From an uncultured Collinsella sp. (GTDB lineage Bacteria; Actinomycetota; Coriobacteriia; Coriobacteriales; Coriobacteriaceae): a DNA stretch of 7,705 nt. Numbering within the stretch: position 1 is the first letter of the stretch; each line of letters opens with the position of its first letter. The stretch lies in NCBI GenBank assembly GCA_900547025.1, contig UREZ01000085.1, forward strand, positions 1 through 7,705, given 5' to 3'. Positions 1 to 6,209 of this stretch are shown in pieces. The notes below the pieces were generated by a model. That model searched no databases and had not been told where the DNA came from. It saw nothing but the letters and a program-made list of their open reading frames with translations. The position numbers were made by a program, and so were the translations under genes.

Positions 1-46
1 GTCTGCCGCCGCTTTTTGTACCGGATTTTATAGATATGTGGAGCGT
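1..46. other. Short region downstream of the EIICB gene
   Basis: These 46 bases follow the EIICB stop codon on the minus strand and run to the window edge. I see no hairpin, gene start or ribosome site in them, so whether the operon continues beyond the window cannot be judged. Confidence 0.5.
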
Positions 47-1609
47 TTATTCCATGCCCAGCAGCTCGCGCATCTGAGTTGCGTAGTTAGATGCCATGTT
101 GCCGTAGACAATCTGCACGCCGCCGTTAACGTGCACGATGCCACGCGCTTCGAGCTTTTCGGTAAACTCGGCGTCATCAACCACCTTGTCACAGTCATTG
201 AGCTGGATGCGCAGACGGGTGAAGCAGGCCTCGACAGACTTAATATTGTTGTCGCCGCCCACTGCCTCAACGATGGCGGGAATGAGGTCGCTGATCACGG
301 TCTTGGGAGCCTTTTCGGCCTCATCGTCAGACTCTTCCTCGCGGCCGGGGGTCTTAAGGCCCTTCTTAAGAATGATGAACTTGAAGACGAAGTAGTACAC
401 CACGAAGTAGATGGGGCCGAGGAACAGGATAACCTGCCAGTTGGAGCCCTTGGCTGCACCCATAATGCCGTTAAAAATCAACGACAAGAGCGGGCCGCCA
501 AAGGATGCGGAGCCAGCCACGTTGAACTGCAGGATATAGGTCAGCGCATAGGCAAGACCAGCCATGAGAGCGTGGAACACGTAGAGGATGGGCGCGATAA
601 ACAGGAAGGAGTACTCGAGCGGCTCGGTAATGCCGGAGAGGATGCAAGGCACCACGATGGCGATCATGAGCGCTGCGGTCTTCTTCTTGTTCTTGGGAAG
701 CGCCGTCTTGTAGAAGGCGAGTGCAGCGCCGGGCAGGCCGAACATGGCGAAGATAACCTTGCCGTTCATGACAAAACGGCTGACCTCGATGTTAAACGGC
801 GTGCTGGGAGAGCCCAGGATCGCGTTGTAGATATTGATAGCGCCCTGAACGGTCTGGCCGTCGATGGTCTCGACGCCACCGAGCGACGTGAAGAAGAACG
901 GCAAATAGACAAAGTGATGCAGGCCAAAAGGCAGAAGCATGCGCTCGCCGGCGCCGTAGACAAATGCACCAAAGGCACCCGTGGTCTTGATGAACTCGGA
1001 CAGCGCACCGAGAGCGTTCTGAATAAACGGGAAAACAAAGGACATGGCCAATGCGAGGACACTGCATGAGAGCAGCGTTACCGCCGGGATAAAGCGTGTG
1101 CCGTTGAAGATGGAGAACACGGCAGGCAGCTCAATCTTGTAGTAACGGTTATGCAGCCATGCGACGATTGCACCCACCAGAAGACCGCCGATAACGCCAG
1201 TGTCGAGCGTGGTGATACCGAGGATCGTGCTCTGGCCCGTCGTAAGATTCGCGGGATCGATAACGCCAGTCGCCGTAAGGAACGTGCCCATCACGGAGTT
1301 CATGCACATGTAGCCCAAAAAGCCACAAAGCGCCGCGGTAGCCTTCTCGGACTTGGCGAAGCCATAGGCGAGACAAATCGAGAAGATAACCGGGATGTTG
1401 TTCATAACGATGCCGGCTGCGGCCTTAAGAATCGAAAAGAAAATCGCAAAGCCCGGAGCAGCAAGCCAGGGAACAGCTGCCGTAAGGGTGGGGCTGGTAA
1501 AGGCATTGCCAAAGCCCTGAAGGATGCCGGCGATTGGCAGGATCAAGACAGGCGTCATGAGGACTTTGCCCAGGCGCTGGAACTTTGCCAGCAGCTCATC
1601 TTTGTTCAT
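47..1609 (-). CDS. PTS alpha-glucoside/maltose-type transporter, EIICB subunit
   Basis: This is a membrane permease of the phosphotransferase system that should import an alpha-glucoside and phosphorylate it at C6 during uptake. The 520-residue protein has the order EIIC then EIIB. Residues about 15-415 are hydrophobic with many membrane segments, and GITEPLE at 326-332 is the EIIC signature of the glucose/maltose superfamily. A charged linker (about 415-440) joins the EIIB domain (about 441-517), whose ACFTRLR holds the phosphorylated Cys462. The length fits GlvC/AglA/MalX-type EIICB proteins, and no EIIA domain is fused, so an EIIA must be supplied in trans. The ATG is preceded by GAGGGG six bases upstream. 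It lies 82 bases downstream of the GH4 6-phospho-alpha-glucosidase gene on the same strand, which argues for maltose or related alpha-linked disaccharides rather than free glucose. The exact sugar cannot be read from sequence. Confidence 0.93.
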   Translation of the reverse strand: MNKDELLAKFQRLGKVLMTPVLILPIAGILQGFGNAFTSPTLTAAVPWLAAPGFAIFFSILKAAAGIVMNNIPVIFSICLAYGFAKSEKATAALCGFLGYMCMNSVMGTFLTATGVIDPANLTTGQSTILGITTLDTGVIGGLLVGAIVAWLHNRYYKIELPAVFSIFNGTRFIPAVTLLSCSVLALAMSFVFPFIQNALGALSEFIKTTGAFGAFVYGAGERMLLPFGLHHFVYLPFFFTSLGGVETIDGQTVQGAINIYNAILGSPSTPFNIEVSRFVMNGKVIFAMFGLPGAALAFYKTALPKNKKKTAALMIAIVVPCILSGITEPLEYSFLFIAPILYVFHALMAGLAYALTYILQFNVAGSASFGGPLLSLIFNGIMGAAKGSNWQVILFLGPIYFVVYYFVFKFIILKKGLKTPGREEESDDEAEKAPKTVISDLIPAIVEAVGGDNNIKSVEACFTRLRIQLNDCDKVVDDAEFTEKLEARGIVHVNGGVQIVYGNMASNYATQMRELLGME

Positions 1610-1631
1610 GGGATACCCCTCTTAAAGAAAC

Positions 1632-1662
1632 GGGGCGTGCAGCTCTACAGCCCACACGCCCC
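1632..1662 (-). terminator. Terminator-like hairpin between GH4 and EIICB genes
   Basis: GGGGCGTG (1632-1639) and CACGCCCC (1655-1662) form a perfect 8-bp stem around a 15-base loop, and the loop itself contains GCT/AGC that can extend the pairing. On the minus strand the stem is followed by GTTTCTTT, a short T-rich run, as in an intrinsic terminator. It sits after the GH4 stop codon and about 22 bases before the EIICB start. It could be a partial terminator that lowers permease expression, or a 3' stabiliser of the GH4 message. The T run is interrupted, so complete termination is doubtful. Confidence 0.5.
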
Positions 1663-1673
1663 ATAACAGTTAT
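1663..1673. repeat. Short palindrome ATAAC-A-GTTAT
   Basis: A perfect 5-bp inverted repeat with a one-base centre lies just beside the intercistronic hairpin, between the GH4 stop codon and the EIICB gene. It could be a small operator, but arms this short arise by chance, and no role is claimed. Confidence 0.2.
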
Positions 1674-1691
1674 CAAGCGCTATGGAACTAG

Positions 1692-3017
1692 CTACTTAAG
1701 CTCCGGCCAGTAATCCTTATTGGCCTCGATGAGCTTGTCGAGCACTTTGCGAGCCTTCTTTGCGTCACCGACCAGACGATTAAGCGTGAGTGCCTGCAGG
1801 GCCTTCTCGTAGGAACCCTCCATCCAAGCCTCAACAGTCAGGCGCTCATAGGCGTACTGGTTCTCCATAAGGCCGCGATAGAAGGTGCCGATCTTGCCAA
1901 CAGCATAGGGCTGCGGGCCATTGGCGCCCACGCTTGCCGCGACCTCGACCATGGCGTCATCGGGCATACCCTCGATAATGCCGTTGTTGGGCACGATGAC
2001 AATGAAGGTCTTGTTGGTGTTGCGATAAATGGCCGAGGTGATTTCCACGATCATATCGCCATGAGCATCGTTCTGCACAACCGAGGAGTTCTTTGCGGTG
2101 CCGACTTTGGCAACACGCTCGCACTCGGCGAACACGCGCTTCTCACGACCGTTGATAACCTCGTCGGAGCGAGTGTAGTCGGGATCGAGGTGAGCAACCT
2201 TGTACTCGGGATACAGATAGTACTGCAGATAAGTGTTAGGCAGATAGTCGGGGAAGTCCTCGAGCATGTCCTTGACCATGGCGTAGGTATCAAGCCAGGA
2301 CTGGTCACGCTGCTCGGCATCGGCAGGAAGGAAGCCGTTCTTCTCCGTGTACTCCTTAATCTGCGGGACGAGGTCATGGCCCTCTTCATCGTAGATGTGC
2401 TTGAACCAACCGAAGTGATTGAGGCCAAAGTACACGGGCTCCGTCTTGCTCATATCGCGACCGAGCAGGCGACCGTAAGAACGCATGAGGTTGACGGGCT
2501 GATCGCAGATGTTGAGGACGCGATGCTCATCGGGCAGGACGCGCTCGAGACCATATGCCACAATAGCAGCCGGGTTGGTGTAGTTGATAATCCACGCCTC
2601 CGGGCTATGAGCGCGAACGTCGTTGACGATCTCAACCATGTCATGCATGGAGCGCATACCGTAAGCCATGCCGCCAGGGCCCACCGTTTCCTGGCCGATG
2701 ATTCCCATATGCAGCGGAATCTTCTCGTCCTTGCTACGCATCTCGTAGCCGCCGGTACGAATCTGGCAGAGCACAAAGTCGACGTCGGTGTAAGCCTCGT
2801 CCTTATCGGTGGTGTAACCAAACTCCACACCGGGCTCCTCCTCGGCGAAGAGGATCTTGCCAAACTCGCCGATCGGACGCTGACGCTCGGCATCGATGTC
2901 ATAGAGCATCACGCGGTTCAGTGGCAGAATGTCCATGTGCTTGGTCAGGGCTTTAAGAATGCCAGGGCACCACGTGGAGCCGCCGCCAACGATCACAATA
3001 TTGAGCTTATCCTTCAT
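1692..3017 (-). CDS. malH: 6-phospho-alpha-glucosidase, glycoside hydrolase family 4
   Basis: This cytoplasmic enzyme should hydrolyse 6-phospho-alpha-glucosides such as maltose 6-phosphate to glucose and glucose 6-phosphate, using the NAD+ and divalent metal (Mn2+) dependent redox mechanism of GH4. The 441-residue protein starts with a Rossmann motif (IVIVGGGST, 7-15) for NAD binding. It has NYTNPA (145-150), CDQP with Cys171 and Asp172, and LNHFGW with His201; the Cys and His are the expected metal ligands and the Asp the expected acid. NTYLQYY (261-267) should hold the catalytic Tyr. It resembles GlvA/MalH from end to end as I recall them, including the EANKDYWPEL terminus. The characterised 6-phospho-alpha-glucosidases have CDMP where this one has CDQP. 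GGAGG at 3026-3030, eight bases before the ATG, supports this start. It is the first gene of a minus-strand operon with the EIICB permease. The names glvA and aglB are used for close relatives. Confidence 0.94.
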   Translation of the reverse strand: MKDKLNIVIVGGGSTWCPGILKALTKHMDILPLNRVMLYDIDAERQRPIGEFGKILFAEEEPGVEFGYTTDKDEAYTDVDFVLCQIRTGGYEMRSKDEKIPLHMGIIGQETVGPGGMAYGMRSMHDMVEIVNDVRAHSPEAWIINYTNPAAIVAYGLERVLPDEHRVLNICDQPVNLMRSYGRLLGRDMSKTEPVYFGLNHFGWFKHIYDEEGHDLVPQIKEYTEKNGFLPADAEQRDQSWLDTYAMVKDMLEDFPDYLPNTYLQYYLYPEYKVAHLDPDYTRSDEVINGREKRVFAECERVAKVGTAKNSSVVQNDAHGDMIVEITSAIYRNTNKTFIVIVPNNGIIEGMPDDAMVEVAASVGANGPQPYAVGKIGTFYRGLMENQYAYERLTVEAWMEGSYEKALQALTLNRLVGDAKKARKVLDKLIEANKDYWPELK

Positions 3018-3147
3018 GTTCCGTCCCTCCAGGGTTGGCTGATCGGTGTTCTCGAAGACCTTGGGCTCCGCGGTTGTCCTCGGCTTGCTTCGTTTCGATT
3101 GATATTTTGCGACATGAGGTCATCTGAGAGTCTCCGTGTGGGCCAAT

Positions 3148-3172
3148 GCGAAACGGGGACACATGATTTCGC
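3148..3172. promoter_or_regulatory. Candidate operator, GCGAAA-N13-TTTCGC
   Basis: A perfect 6-bp inverted repeat, GCGAAA (3148-3153) and TTTCGC (3167-3172), is separated by 13 bases. The centre-to-centre spacing is close to two helical turns, as suits a dimeric regulator. It lies about 130 bases upstream of the GH4 start and about 145 upstream of the RpiR start, so the RpiR protein is the natural candidate to bind it. No second copy was found in the window, so this is inference only. Confidence 0.3.
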
Positions 3173-3177
3173 TCACA
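3164..3177. promoter_or_regulatory. cre-like 14-mer (LacI/CcpA-type operator candidate)
   Basis: Read on the minus strand, TGTGAGCGAAATCA matches the degenerate catabolite-responsive element TGWNANCGNTNWCA at every fixed position except the T at position 10. It overlaps the right half of the GCGAAA/TTTCGC inverted repeat. Catabolite control of a disaccharide PTS operon would make sense, but cre is a Firmicutes CcpA motif and CcpA use in this lineage is not shown. A LacI-family protein is the alternative binder. One mismatch in a degenerate motif can be chance. Confidence 0.3.
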
Positions 3178-3207
3178 ACACAGATATGTGTAGGCAGACA
3201 CGCACGT

Positions 3208-3226
3208 TTGCCCAGCTCACGGGCAA
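3208..3226. promoter_or_regulatory. Candidate operator, TTGCCC-N7-GGGCAA
   Basis: A perfect 6-bp inverted repeat, TTGCCC (3208-3213) and GGGCAA (3221-3226), with a 7-base spacer lies in the divergent region nearer the RpiR gene, about 90 bases before its start. It could be an autoregulatory site. Only the symmetry and position support it. Confidence 0.25.
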
Positions 3227-3315
3227 TAGGCAATCTTGACCGATTACCGATTTCTCACCTGGCAACACAAAGCGGTACCATATATACGACGAGGTGCGAG
3301 GGGCTGAAACATCTT

Positions 3316-4065
3316 ATGAAAGATCAAGAATCTTTTTATGATCATGTGCGAGCTGGCGAGAGCAAGCTCAACGATCTCGAAAGCGAGATCATGCGCTACA
3401 TCATCGAGCTGCGTGATGATATTGACGATGTCACGCTTAAGAGCGTTGCTGAACGGTTCTTCGTCGCTCCCAATACAATCGTCAGGCTTGCCCACAAGCT
3501 TGGCTTCTCGGGGTTTACGGAGCTCAAACAATCGTATTCCGCCTCGCTCGACCGCAATCGATTCACTATCGAGGCACTTCCTCTTGATACCCAGCTCGTA
3601 CAGACCAAAGATCTGCTTAACGACCGGGTCATCGATTCGGTCGTGAGTCTTATCCAGGACGCCTCGCATATCGTGTTCTTCTGCTCGGGCTTTTCGAAGT
3701 ACCCGTGCCTCGAGATGGCTGAAAAGCTCAAAATAATGGGCAAGAATACCGACACGCTCAGTGAACGCCATGTCATGAGGCATTACGCAGAACTCCTCGG
3801 CAAAAACGACCTGGTCTTCAGCGTTTCCGTAAGCGGCGAGACGCAGGTGTCTATTGACGCCACATCGATAGCCAAAACGCGCGGATGCAAGGTCGTCACG
3901 CTCACCGGCTTTTCTCGAAATTCTCTCTCGAAACTAGCCGACTACCCTATCTACACCGTGCAAAAAGAAATCCGCTTGGGCAGCATGGACCTCGACAGTC
4001 GATTGATGTTCTATTACGTTTTCGAATTGATATTTGAGCGCTACTTCAAACTGGCGAAGAAATAA
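3316..4065 (+). CDS. MurR/RpiR family transcriptional regulator with SIS domain
   Basis: This is a DNA-binding regulator that probably controls the adjacent alpha-glucoside operon in response to a sugar phosphate. The 249-residue protein has an N-terminal RpiR-type helix-turn-helix domain (about 1-77; the core TLKSVAERFFVAPNTIVRLA runs from 40 to 59 and is followed by the typical KLGFSGFTELK). A SIS phosphosugar-binding domain follows (about 105-235), with FFCSGFS (121-127), SVSGET (171-176) and KVVTLTG (192-198). The frame is open back to 3136, but the ATG at 3316 is preferred. It follows AGGGG about 12 bases upstream and gives a protein that begins right at the HTH domain at the family's usual length. 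It is divergent from the GH4/EIICB genes, the same pairing as GlvR with glvA-glvC in Bacillus. Whether it activates or represses cannot be told. Confidence 0.9.
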   Translation: MKDQESFYDHVRAGESKLNDLESEIMRYIIELRDDIDDVTLKSVAERFFVAPNTIVRLAHKLGFSGFTELKQSYSASLDRNRFTIEALPLDTQLVQTKDLLNDRVIDSVVSLIQDASHIVFFCSGFSKYPCLEMAEKLKIMGKNTDTLSERHVMRHYAELLGKNDLVFSVSVSGETQVSIDATSIAKTRGCKVVTLTGFSRNSLSKLADYPIYTVQKEIRLGSMDLDSRLMFYYVFELIFERYFKLAKK

Positions 4066-4125
4066 AACTTGGCATGCGCCCGGCTTCGACTCTTTAGCAG
4101 CCTTCTATATGAAAGGTATCGTTCT

Positions 4126-4572
4126 ATGCAACGCGTACTGTTTATCTGCCATGGCAACATCTGTCGCTCGACGTTGGCTGAGTCGGTGTTTACCGAGTTG
4201 GTGCGCCGCGCCGGGCGCGAGGGCGAATTTGTCATCGATTCCGCTGCGACCTCGACCGAGGAGATTGGCAACCCGCCGCATCATGGCACGGTCGCCAAGC
4301 TGCGCGAAGCCGGGATTCCCGTCGTCGCGCACCGTGCCCGCCAGGTGCGTCGCGCGGAGTATGGCGACTGGGACCACATTGTATATATGGATGCTGAGAA
4401 CGCGCGCGGCCTGCGTCGCATTTTTGGCGACGACCCCGACGTCAAGATTACGCGCTTGCTCGATTGGACCGATCGCCCCGGCGACGTGGCCGATCCCTGG
4501 TACACCGGCAATTTCGATGCCACCTACCGCGATGTGCTCGCCGGTTGCACCGCCATGCTCGAGCAGCTGTAG
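4126..4572 (+). CDS. Low-molecular-weight protein-tyrosine phosphatase
   Basis: This small cytoplasmic phosphatase (148 residues, usual size for the family) hydrolyses phosphotyrosine through a phospho-cysteine intermediate. The P-loop C-x5-R-S is at the N-terminus as CHGNICRS, with nucleophile Cys8 and Arg14. The general acid Asp is Asp123 in DPWYTGNF, followed by the conserved aromatic residue. The middle part, IGNPPHHGTVAKL then HRARQV, is also typical of the family. The ATG at 4126 is chosen because it puts the P-loop at the usual distance from the N-terminus and has AAAGG nine bases upstream; an earlier ATG at 4069 adds 19 unrelated residues. It follows the RpiR gene by 60 bases on the same strand, so it may be co-transcribed, but no functional link to sugar uptake is evident. 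No partner tyrosine kinase or capsule gene is in the window, so the substrate is unknown. Confidence 0.92.
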   Translation: MQRVLFICHGNICRSTLAESVFTELVRRAGREGEFVIDSAATSTEEIGNPPHHGTVAKLREAGIPVVAHRARQVRRAEYGDWDHIVYMDAENARGLRRIFGDDPDVKITRLLDWTDRPGDVADPWYTGNFDATYRDVLAGCTAMLEQL

Positions 4573-4591
4573 GTTCGTGGGCGCACGAACC
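4572..4591 (+). terminator. Hairpin beginning in the phosphatase stop codon
   Basis: GGTTCGTG (4572-4579) and CACGAACC (4584-4591) form a perfect 8-bp stem with the 4-base loop GGCG, starting at the last base of the stop codon. No T run follows, so it is a weak or factor-assisted terminator, or a 3' end protector, rather than a classical intrinsic terminator. Confidence 0.45.
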
Positions 4592-4617
4592 ATGCTAACC
4601 GCGCCCTCGGCATAAAT

Positions 4618-4683
4618 TGAGCGTGGACAATCTCCCACTTTGAGCGCGAAACGGCGCTCTAAACGGGAGATTGCCCACGCTCA
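4618..4683. repeat. Long nested palindrome (66 bp) between convergent genes
   Basis: The outer arms 4618-4636 and 4665-4683 are 19 bases each and complementary except for one A/C mismatch. Inside lies a second perfect 6-bp stem, GAGCGC (4642-4647) with GCGCTC (4654-4659), around the loop GAAACG. It is extended by TTT/AAA across a one-base bulge. The whole could fold as one long hairpin in RNA or a cruciform in DNA. It lies between the plus-strand phosphatase and the minus-strand ATPase, so it could act as a bidirectional terminator, but there are no T runs at its base. Its size and nested symmetry also fit a REP- or MITE-like repeat. Confidence 0.75.
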
Positions 4684-4685
4684 TG

Positions 4686-4708
4686 AATGTGACAAAGGGA
4701 CTGGCCCT
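4686..4708. repeat. Partial copy of the TGTGACAAAGGG intergenic repeat
   Basis: AATGTGACAAAGGGACTG (4686-4703) matches the left arm and centre of the full palindrome at 6210-6242, differing at two positions. It then continues GCCCT instead of TCCCTTTGTCACATT, so the right arm is lost. It overlaps the last bases of the ATPase gene and its stop codon. Together with the full copy in the same orientation it brackets the ATPase as direct repeats. Confidence 0.65.
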
Positions 4709-6068
4709 AGACCGGCTTGACCTCCAGCTTTATCCCCTCGGCACAGGAGTCGCCCAAAACATCCGTAAGGGCCCAAGTCGCATATAGCGGCAAATAGAGA
4801 ACCGCTCCGTTGCGCTCAACGTTGCCTCTCGAGAAAACAATCCCGAGCCTTACGCCATATTCAGCCGTATCAAGCACATGACCGAGCGCAGCGTGCGCGT
4901 GGTAATAGGAGCCCGATTTAACCTCGATCGGAACAGCCGTCCCATCCGGTCCATCGACCACAAAGTCCACTTCACCGCGCTTTTTTGTCTGATAGTAGTA
5001 AAGCTGGTGATTTTGGGCAGCCAGCTGCTGGGCCACCACGTTTTCGTAAATGCCGCCCAGATTGGGCTCCTTGCTATCAAGATACGCCGCTTGGGCGACT
5101 CCAACGGGGTAGCGCGCCATCAACATGCCCGTATCCGATTGATATAGCTTGAACTGCGATGGCCGCGCCGTCTTGAGCAGGGGCGATTTTGGCTCGGTTA
5201 CGATATCGGCTTTGAGAGCAACGCCGGCATCGACAAGCCATACAAAATCTCGCTGATACTTCTCGTAGTGAGCCTTGGGGTCAATGGAATTGAGCACGAA
5301 GCGCTTGTTTTCGCCCTCGAGCATAATAGGGAGCTGATCGTAGATGCTCTGCACCTGAAGGGCTCGCCCGCTCGCATACTTGGAGATATCCCGCCGGTAC
5401 TGTTCGTTGAGCTCTGACTGTAGCTGACGAACAGAAGCAAGGTCGCCCCGCGTGTCAAGGAAACGCTGCACGACCTCAGGCATTCCGCCGACAACGGTAT
5501 AGGTCCTGAAGTTTGCCATCATCGCGTCATGAATGTAATCAGGAATGGGCCTCTCGCTGATACACGCGTCACGTATCGTTTGGCGAGCCCCCTCGCTCAC
5601 CCCGATTGCCCAGCAAAACTCCTCAAAATCGAGCGGGAACATCCTAAGCTCGTGAACATACCCCACGGGATAGGACCTGACGCCCTTGAACTGAGTCCCG
5701 AGCATTGACCCCGAAAACGCCCAACGGCACCTCCCGTCCTCAACAAGGAACTTTGCCATCGTCATGATGTCGGGGGCCTCTTGGACCTCATCGATAAACA
5801 CGAGCGTTTTGCCTGGCGCAATCGACTTTCCCGAAAGAAGCGTCACCCTGCTGATGAAATCATCGGCATCCCGCGCCTCGAGAAGAGCATCTTTTGCCTG
5901 GCGGTTTTCCATGAGGTTAAGCTCGATGTAGGTTGCATGGTTGGCTTTGCCAAATGCGCGAATCGAATAGCTTTTGCCGATCTGGCGAGAACCCGTAATG
6001 AACAAGGCCTTTTGCTCGGAAGACTTCAGCCAACGCTCCAGCTCTGCCGCTATTTTCCTACGCAGCAT
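4707..6068 (-). CDS. AAA+ ATPase with C-terminal DUF4143 (AAA_14/DUF4143 family)
   Basis: The 453-residue protein has an N-terminal ATPase domain (about 15-150) with Walker A GSRQIGKS (26-33), Walker B TLVFIDEV (88-95, Asp93-Glu94) and a sensor-like WAFSGS (116-121). The C-terminal half is the DUF4143 region. Near its end are GEVDF (365-369) and IEVKSG (381-386), spaced like the D...ExK core of a PD-(D/E)XK nuclease fold. No in vivo substrate is established for this large family; ATP binding is secure, nuclease activity is not. The start at 6068 is preferred to an ATG at 6089 because AGGGGAG (6074-6080) lies between them, five bases from the chosen codon. It stands alone: a repeat-like palindrome separates it from the upstream operon, and the phosphatase faces it. 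By eye its GC content is lower than that of the phosphatase and pdx genes. The family is often found as single, sporadically distributed genes, which fits lateral gain. Confidence 0.9.
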   Translation of the reverse strand: MLRRKIAAELERWLKSSEQKALFITGSRQIGKSYSIRAFGKANHATYIELNLMENRQAKDALLEARDADDFISRVTLLSGKSIAPGKTLVFIDEVQEAPDIMTMAKFLVEDGRCRWAFSGSMLGTQFKGVRSYPVGYVHELRMFPLDFEEFCWAIGVSEGARQTIRDACISERPIPDYIHDAMMANFRTYTVVGGMPEVVQRFLDTRGDLASVRQLQSELNEQYRRDISKYASGRALQVQSIYDQLPIMLEGENKRFVLNSIDPKAHYEKYQRDFVWLVDAGVALKADIVTEPKSPLLKTARPSQFKLYQSDTGMLMARYPVGVAQAAYLDSKEPNLGGIYENVVAQQLAAQNHQLYYYQTKKRGEVDFVVDGPDGTAVPIEVKSGSYYHAHAALGHVLDTAEYGVRLGIVFSRGNVERNGAVLYLPLYATWALTDVLGDSCAEGIKLEVKPV

Positions 6069-6073
6069 AGGCT

Positions 6074-6080
6074 CTCCCCT
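6074..6080 (-). promoter_or_regulatory. Ribosome binding site deciding the ATPase start
   Basis: AGGGGAG on the minus strand lies five bases before the ATG at 6068. It is inside the reading frame if translation began at the earlier ATG (6089), which has only AT-rich sequence before it. This favours the 453-residue form over the 460-residue form. Confidence 0.6.
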
Positions 6081-6106
6081 CGGTGTCATCGAATGAAATG
6101 CAAAGT

Positions 6107-6112
6107 TTTATA
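6107..6112 (-). promoter_or_regulatory. Candidate -10 element for the ATPase gene
   Basis: TATAAA on the minus strand lies in an AT-rich stretch about 40 bases before the chosen ATPase start, between the first and second direct repeats. No good -35 is seen at the right distance. A second candidate, TATAAT, occurs at 6179-6184 just upstream of the repeat array, also without a clear -35. Transcription probably starts somewhere in 6100-6180, which would place the repeats where a bound protein could block it. Confidence 0.3.
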
Positions 6113-6139
6113 TGCTTGATTATCGATGAAACACAGAAT

Positions 6140-6154
6140 TTTTAGAACCTAAAA
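6140..6154. repeat. Short inverted repeat TTTTAG-AAC-CTAAAA
   Basis: Perfect 6-bp arms (6140-6145 and 6149-6154) with a 3-base spacer lie between the second and third direct repeats upstream of the ATPase gene. It may be part of the same control region. The arms are AT-rich and short, so chance is possible. Confidence 0.25.
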
Positions 6155-6209
6155 TCGGATGAAATGCAGAGATTTGAGATTATAAGTAAAAGAAGGGGCA
6201 CCACCGGCG

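Larger units (their letters stand above)
3018..3315. promoter_or_regulatory. Divergent regulatory region between GH4 operon and RpiR gene
   Basis: This 298-base gene-free stretch must hold promoters for both the minus-strand sugar operon and the plus-strand regulator. An open frame on the plus strand continues into it from the regulator, but the translated extension does not resemble any domain and lacks a good ribosome site. I see no convincing -35/-10 pair for either direction. TTGACC (3236-3241) lacks a matching -10, and the TA-rich TATATA (3281-3286) lacks a matching -35. The region contains several short inverted repeats and a cre-like 14-mer, listed separately. Confidence 0.6.
6089..6171 (-). 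repeat. Three direct repeats about 33 bp apart upstream of the ATPase
   Basis: Read on the minus strand, CTCTGCATTTCATCCGA (6155-6171) and CTTTGCATTTCATTCGA (6089-6105) agree at 15 of 17 positions. A degenerate middle copy, TCTGTGTTTCATCGA (6123-6137), lies between them. Each is followed by T. The starts are spaced 32-34 bases, about three helical turns, so all copies face the same side of the helix. This is the pattern of an operator array or of iteron-like binding sites. The copy nearest the gene ends at the alternative upstream ATG. Binding by the ATPase itself or by a distant regulator is inference. Confidence 0.6.

Noticed and set aside
38..1069. Long open frame of 343 codons on the plus strand inside the EIICB gene
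   Set aside because: It is antisense to a clearly coding PTS gene and has a His/Asp/Gly-rich composition typical of shadow frames in GC-rich DNA.
3186..3191. ACACAT (3159-3164) paired with ATGTGT (3186-3191) as an operator
   Set aside because: The arms are only 6 bp with a 21-base spacer and overlap better-centred candidates; most likely chance.
2061..3239. Long open frame of 392 codons on the plus strand over the GH4 gene
   Set aside because: It is antisense to a well-supported GH4 enzyme, and its translation has no recognisable domain.
3236..3241. TTGACC as the -35 of the RpiR promoter
   Set aside because: The sequence 16-18 bases downstream (around ACCTGGC) does not resemble a -10.
3136..3315. 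N-terminal extension of the RpiR regulator in frame from an ATG at 3136
   Set aside because: The extra 60 residues resemble no domain, would fill most of the divergent promoter region, and have no good ribosome site; the ATG at 3316 gives the standard RpiR length.
4707..6068. ATPase as part of a multi-gene phage-defence or toxin-antitoxin system
   Set aside because: It has no partner gene on either side; neighbours are a convergent phosphatase and a vitamin B6 operon, so a multi-gene system is not supported.
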